This document shows, one piece after another, positions 7,000 to 10,888 of a stretch of DNA of 10,888 nt. Below the pieces are notes generated by a model. The model worked only from the letters and a program-made list of their open reading frames with translations. It had not been told where the DNA came from and searched no databases. Made by a program: the position numbers and the translations under genes. Numbering within the stretch: position 1 is the first letter of the stretch; each line of letters starts with the position of its first letter. Location: positions 1 through 10,888 of the forward strand of contig JAZNIR010000043.1 in the NCBI GenBank assembly GCA_045577595.1, written 5' to 3'. The stretch is from Scatosoma sp045577595 (GTDB lineage Bacteria; Bacillota; Clostridia; Christensenellales; Borkfalkiaceae).

Positions 7000-7824
7000 T
7001 TAACCCAATCCGATACATTGCGTACAAATATTGACTGCTTTATGGAAAACGTCTGCCATACCGCCGTTCCAAACGCCGATAATCACAAGCGCCAAGCCCG
7101 CCACGCCAAGCGTTACGCGTACGCCAAGTAGCCAACCTTTGCTCGTTAAAAAAGGCATTTTTTGATAAATCTTTTCGGAAAAGGAAAGCGGTTTTTCTTT
7201 CGCTTGCAATTTTACGCCCGCTTTTGCGTTTTGCGCGATTTGTTCTTTGATAATCGCGATTTCTTTCTTCACCGTATATTCGTTAAAATACACCGTTGCC
7301 AAACAAGCAAATATAGCCACTGCCATACAAAGTACCGCACAAAGCAAACGTGCCGCTTCCGTATGTTTTTCAAAAAAACCTTTCCACGTTGGCATATATT
7401 GACTTGATATTAAATATCTAACAGCTAAACCAGTCCAAACAAAGCACACGATAATACAAGCAACTTTCGCCACCTTACGCTCTAATTGTTTTTCGCCGAC
7501 ACTTTCTATTACGTGCACTCGTAACGACAAATTCGTTAAATTTTTTTTCAAATCGCGATACGGCTTGATTTTCCCTTCGTCTTGCGGAAACACAAACCCA
7601 AGTACGGCGTTTGCGATAATCGAGATAATCATCACCCAAACGGGCAAAGCGATTTGCAAGTAATATTTACGGACGGTTGCAACCGTGTACGGCTCGTCGC
7701 CCAAGCTGAAAATACGCACCGCTTGGAGCATAAACAGCGCGCCGACGACGGCAATCCAAACGCCGACGAATACGCCGAACGCTTTGGCAAACCGTTTTCC
7801 TTTTTCTCTCGTAATGTCCGTCAT
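7000..7824 (-). CDS. Five-helix membrane protein with CD1871A-like CXXC tail
   Basis: A 274-residue membrane protein, first gene of the redox operon. Hydrophobic segments fall at about 14-34, 53-77, 118-140, 157-180 and 232-251. A charged loop lies at about 79-117 and a Lys-rich one at about 181-230. The last 40 or so residues (one helix, then WNGGMADVFHKAVNICTQCIGLG without its first residues) match, as I remember it, the small CD1871A family of CXXC proteins found beside 4Fe-4S and TlpA genes in Clostridia. There the family is usually a protein of only about 50 residues, so here it seems fused to, or extended by, a four-helix N-terminal domain that I do not recognise. The CTQC pair (267, 270) lies just after the last helix and could exchange electrons with its operon partners. 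The ATG is preceded by AAGGA at about 10 nt. The stop is 10 bp before the next start, overlapping its ribosome site. Confidence 0.88.
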   Translation of the reverse strand: MTDITREKGKRFAKAFGVFVGVWIAVVGALFMLQAVRIFSLGDEPYTVATVRKYYLQIALPVWVMIISIIANAVLGFVFPQDEGKIKPYRDLKKNLTNLSLRVHVIESVGEKQLERKVAKVACIIVCFVWTGLAVRYLISSQYMPTWKGFFEKHTEAARLLCAVLCMAVAIFACLATVYFNEYTVKKEIAIIKEQIAQNAKAGVKLQAKEKPLSFSEKIYQKMPFLTSKGWLLGVRVTLGVAGLALVIIGVWNGGMADVFHKAVNICTQCIGLG

Positions 7825-7855
7825 TTTGATACGTTCCTTATACGGTATTTATTTT

Positions 7856-7885
7856 ATTATAAACTATTTTTTAACAGGCTGTCAA
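7856..7885 (-). promoter_or_regulatory. Strong promoter of the redox operon
   Basis: On the - strand, a perfect TTGACA -35 box (7880-7885) and a perfect TATAAT -10 box (7856-7861) are separated by 18 bp, so transcription would begin near 7849. That leaves a leader of about 25 nt before the ATG at 7824. A small hairpin-forming inverted repeat (TTTCGC 7894-7899, GCGAAA 7907-7912) sits just upstream of the -35 box and might bind a regulator. Confidence 0.85.
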
Positions 7886-7965
7886 GCGTTTCTTTTCGCT
7901 ATGCGCGCGAAAGACGGGCGGTTTTTGAAAATTAGATAAAATTCTATAAAGTCCCGTAAAAATTC

Positions 7966-7994
7966 TTGTGTTTTTTTAGGATATATAGTATAAT
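7966..7994 (+). promoter_or_regulatory. Promoter of the GLUG lipoprotein gene
   Basis: A perfect TATAAT -10 box (7989-7994) lies 17 bp after a weak -35 box TTGTGT (7966-7971). The predicted start near 8001 gives a leader of about 80 nt. It is divergent from the redox operon promoter, with 80 bp between the two -35 boxes and no gene in between. Confidence 0.65.
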
Positions 7995-8000
7995 GTAATA

Positions 8001-8080
8001 AGTATATTTTACTGGGGTATTACGCACAGTTTCCAAGTAAAATATTCATTATCGGAAACTTTTACTTTTTGGAGTAATAT
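8001..8080 (+). promoter_or_regulatory. Structured leader with competing pairings before the GLUG lipoprotein
   Basis: Three pairings compete in this short leader. ATATTTTACT (8004-8013) pairs perfectly with AGTAAAATAT (8036-8045) over 10 bp, around a 22-nt loop. The same central segment, as AAGTAAAA (8035-8042), can instead pair with TTTTACTT (8060-8067), which ends 3 nt before the GGAG ribosome site (8071-8074). AGTTTCC (8028-8034) pairs with GGAAACT (8054-8060); apart from the shared base 8060 this gives a pseudoknot-like order with the second pairing. No known riboswitch class is recognised. The AT-rich pairs could partly be chance. Confidence 0.4.
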
Positions 8081-10864
8081 ATGAAGAAAAAAATATTAAC
8101 CACTATGTTACTTGCCCTTTCTTGCGGTTGCGCGATTGCGGGCTTTGCTTGCAACAAAGGCGAAGGCTCTCTTGCAGGCACGGATTTTTCCGTATCGTTC
8201 GTAGACGGCGCGGGCTACTCGTTTGAAGGGGACGGTTATCAAGCGTTTTTACAAGACGACGATAAAAAGCTTACCTACGGCGACACCCTTTCGTTTGAAG
8301 TGGAAGTAGGCGCGTTTTATACGGGTACGCCTATCGTTTACTGCAACGAAACCCCTTTGCAACCGATTTCGGGCGTATATACCGCCACCGTATCGGGCGA
8401 CACGGTTATTCGCGTAGAAGGGGTGCGTAAAGACGTATCGAATATGCAAGGCTCGGGCTCGTACGAAGACGCGTTCGTCGTTACCAAACCAATCGACCTT
8501 TTATATATCGCCGAACAAGTAAATAAAGGCGTCAGCCAATACGTAAACGGTTCGTATATCCTTGCAAACGACATTGATTGTAAGGGCGAAGAATTGCAAG
8601 TTATCGGCAACCACCAAACGGACAAAGCGTATTTCGCGGGTTGTTTCTCCGCGTCGTCGGGGGATAGCGAAAGCATTACGCAACACACCATTTCTAACTT
8701 CGTCATCAATACGTCCGACGTCAATTACGTAGGTCTTTTCGGACACGTATATTGCGACCCAGCGGTGATGGGTAGCGGTCTTTTCTACGGCATACGCCTT
8801 GAAAACTTCGAAATCAACGCGGATATTCAAAATTCCCAAGACGGCAACGCGACGCTCGTCGTCGGCTCTCTTATTGGATACGCGCAAGGGGCGAACGCTT
8901 ACGTTTGCGACGCGGTAAACGGGGAAATTAACGTGTACGCCGATATTATGTATTTCTCGTACGCGGGCGGTTTAATCGGTTATCAACAATCCATGTACAC
9001 GGGTACGGACAACTTGATTTCCGAAGTGGCGTACTGCTCCACCGACGTAGACGTAAATATTTTAAGCGGTATGGTGCTTTACGCGGGCGGTATTACGGGA
9101 TATTTGGAAACGAATTACATTTACACCAACACCGTCGTACACCATTCGTACGCGCTTGGCGACGTTTCGGGCGCGCTCCGCGCGGGTGGCGTAGTCGGCG
9201 GTATTGGACAATACACTTCGGTAAGCAACGTGTATTCGACGGGTAGCGTGTACGCGCAATCGGAACAATCGTCCAGCGACGCGTATCAAACGGAAGAATC
9301 GGAAATCTATTATTATTCGTACGCGGGCGGTATCGTCGGATACGCGGAAAACGACACGATTGTAAACGACTGTTTCTTCACGGGCGAAACGGACGCGTAC
9401 GCGGAAGCGGGCAATTCGTACGCATTAACGGACGTTGCCGTAGCGGGTGGCGCGCAAGACGGCTCGATTTACGTCAACACGAAAAAATACGTCGTGGACA
9501 ACTGCTTGCCTAACGGCACGGTTACCAATCTTGACTTTGCCGACACTTCTTGGCTCACCGATACGCTCGGTTGGCGGGGTGTGGATTGGGTGATTACGGC
9601 AGGCGAACGCCCCACCATCAATCTCGAACCGTCGTACACCGGCTCGATTACGCTCACCGTTTATTATATGAAACAAGACGGCAACGGCGGAATGACGCCC
9701 GTCGCTTGCAACGGCAGAACGTCGATAACGATGAATTATATAAACTTCGCAGCAGAAGACGCGTCTTACGCGCCGATTGGCAACGCATTTTTAGGGGGCA
9801 CGCTTTCTCCGTATTACACGGCGGATAACGGCTATCTTTCCTACGGTTTCTACTTCGACGCCGAATGTACGAAACCCGTCCCTTACGCGTATCTCTCTTC
9901 CAAAAACACCGTAATTTACGTGGCGTTTGCCGACCCCACTCCCGTCGTAGGCGAATATAAATTTGCCGTAAAAGGAACGGATACGGTGGTAACTTTAACG
10001 CTCGATAGCGACGGCATCGCCACCTACACGGACGGCGAAACGGAAAACAGCACCCCCTATTCGTTCGACGGGGAAACGATTTTCTTTGAAAACGCGCGCT
10101 TTGCCAGATATTATCTCGGCGACGTCGTTTTAGAAGAAGATACGGAATACGACGGCACGGCGACAACCGACCCGAATTTCGATATGTACCGTTACACGTA
10201 CTACCCGTACTACGGGACGGTGAACGCGGACGGCGTGATGTCTCTCTACGACGGCGTATATTTTATGCAAGACGCTCCTTTAAAGGCATACCTTGCAACC
10301 AACGCTTTGCAAGGCTCGTATTATATTAAAACAACCACCGCGTTTAGAACGTTTGATTTTCACGGCGACACGGTAACCGTTACGACGGATACGGGCGCAG
10401 TTTCCGTTTACACCTATTCGCTAATCGACGACAAAGTGATTATTAACAACCAAGAATATCTTGTAAGCGATTTTACCGCGTTCGATATGTTTAAAGGCAA
10501 GTGGGATAAAAAAGCCACCGTGCACAAATCGTACGAGTTCGACGGTATGGGCGAAAAAACGGGCAACTTCGTTTGTACGGTAAACGGCGTAGAAACGAAA
10601 GGCACGTACACCTTAAACGACAACCGCGCCGTGCTTTCCAACGGCGAAACGGCGTATTTTGATTCGCTCGGTTATTTGATTATCGAAGACGGTGCAAAAC
10701 GACAACTTTTCTATACGGAAAACAGCTATACGGGCGTATGGAAGAACAATTCGAACGGCTCGACGGTTACTTTGTGGCTGAACGGTTTAAACCAAGAAGG
10801 CGCAGGTACGGGTAGAATCGAATTTACGCAAGCGGGCGTTGCAGGCGGTTACTATTTTGAAATC
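8081..10864 (+). CDS. Large GLUG-repeat lipoprotein, 3' partial
   Basis: At least 928 residues of a secreted, probably lipid-anchored surface protein. The signal peptide MKKKILTTML plus a hydrophobic core likely ends before Cys 24 (GFAC, an atypical lipobox). A beta-domain (about 32-115) is followed by a beta-solenoid (about 127-515) with GLUG-type turns: YVGLFGHV (216), VVGSLIGYA (260), YAGGLIGYQ (294), YAGGITGYL (334), RAGGVVGGI (367) and YAGGIVGYA (414). The solenoid closes with GWRGVDWVITAGERPTI. Residues about 584-618 (GFYFDAECTKPVPY) resemble a Listeria-Bacteroides (InlB) B-repeat. From about 620 there are repeated small beta-domains of about 55 residues (GEYKFAV, GSYYIKT, GKWDKKA, GVWKNNS). 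GGAG at 8071 precedes the ATG by 6 nt. The last seven codons and the TAG (10865-10888) are adapter, so the true C-terminus is unknown. GLUG proteins are typically adhesins or surface-binding proteins; the exact ligand cannot be read. Confidence 0.9.
8723..9349 (+). repeat. GLUG beta-solenoid turns
   Basis: Six turns carry the (Y)xGGxxG(Y) signature at residues about 216, 260, 294, 334, 367 and 414 of the lipoprotein, spaced about 33-47 residues apart. In the GLUG family such turns stack into a right-handed beta-solenoid. The fourth turn to the end holds the clearest copies. Confidence 0.8.
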
Positions 10865-10888
10865 AAGTCGGAGGCCAAGCGGGCTTAG
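10865..10888 (+). other. Sequencing adapter remnant at the right contig end (not genomic)
   Basis: AAGTCGGAGGCCAAGCGG followed by GCTTAG matches the first 24 bases of the MGI/BGI read-1 adapter as I remember it, with one mismatch (G for T at 10883). It is in frame with the lipoprotein gene and supplies its last seven residues (KSEAKRA) and a TAG, which makes a truncated gene look complete. Confidence 0.92.

Noticed and set aside
7925..7950. Alternative + strand promoter TTGAAA / TATAAA
   Set aside because: The spacer is only 14 bp; the TATAAT at 7989 with a 17-bp spacer is better placed.
9654..10166. - strand open frame of 170 codons
   Set aside because: Arg-rich shadow of the lipoprotein gene with no ribosome site and no domain.
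1..10888. Near-identical inverted sequences at the two window ends, like terminal inverted repeats of a transposon or linear replicon
   Set aside because: Both match one known sequencing adapter in the orientation expected from read-through, with small errors. No transposase or replication gene is present.

Overview
This window looks like one complete contig of roughly 46-48% GC from an uncultured, probably gut-dwelling Clostridia-type Firmicute. The supporting signs are GGAGG-type ribosome sites, near-consensus vegetative promoters, secreted lipoproteins carrying GLUG and cysteine-ribbon repeats, and a CD1871A-type redox protein. I cannot name the lineage, though the style resembles Christensenellales/Borkfalkiaceae-like genomes. 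Both extreme ends (1-27 and 10865-10888) match the MGI/BGI sequencing adapter. The window therefore probably spans the whole contig, and the apparent first start and last stop are artefacts: the first gene is cut at its 5' end and the last at its 3' end.

Left part (28-5225, + strand): three secreted, repeat-built proteins. The first (partial) and second share an alternating architecture of a beta-sandwich domain followed by a roughly 110-135 residue module that begins with DGYY. The module occurs three times across the two genes. The second protein also carries N-terminal cysteine-ribbon repeats. The third is a smaller lipoprotein made of three beta-rich repeats. It has its own promoter and looks less GC-rich in its codon choice than its neighbours. 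No catalytic motif is visible in any of them, so a surface binding or structural role is the most I would infer.

Middle (5226-7824): a 146-bp convergent gap with two strong hairpin terminators separates the lipoproteins from a tight three-gene operon on the - strand. The order of transcription is a five-helix membrane protein ending in a CD1871A-like CXXC tail, a NapH-type polyferredoxin membrane protein, and a membrane-anchored TlpA/ResA-like thioredoxin. Together they suggest a route moving electrons across the membrane to an extracytoplasmic thiol-disulfide protein. The operon has an excellent promoter (TTGACA, 18 bp, TATAAT).

Right part (7825-10864): a divergent promoter region and a leader of about 80 nt with several mutually exclusive pairings precede a large lipoprotein with a GLUG beta-solenoid and repeated beta-strand C-terminal domains, which runs off the contig.

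Across the whole window the tetranucleotide GATC does not occur and CATG occurs once. Ile after a G-ending codon is written ATT rather than ATC. This suggests selection against these sites, for example by restriction, rather than simple codon bias.
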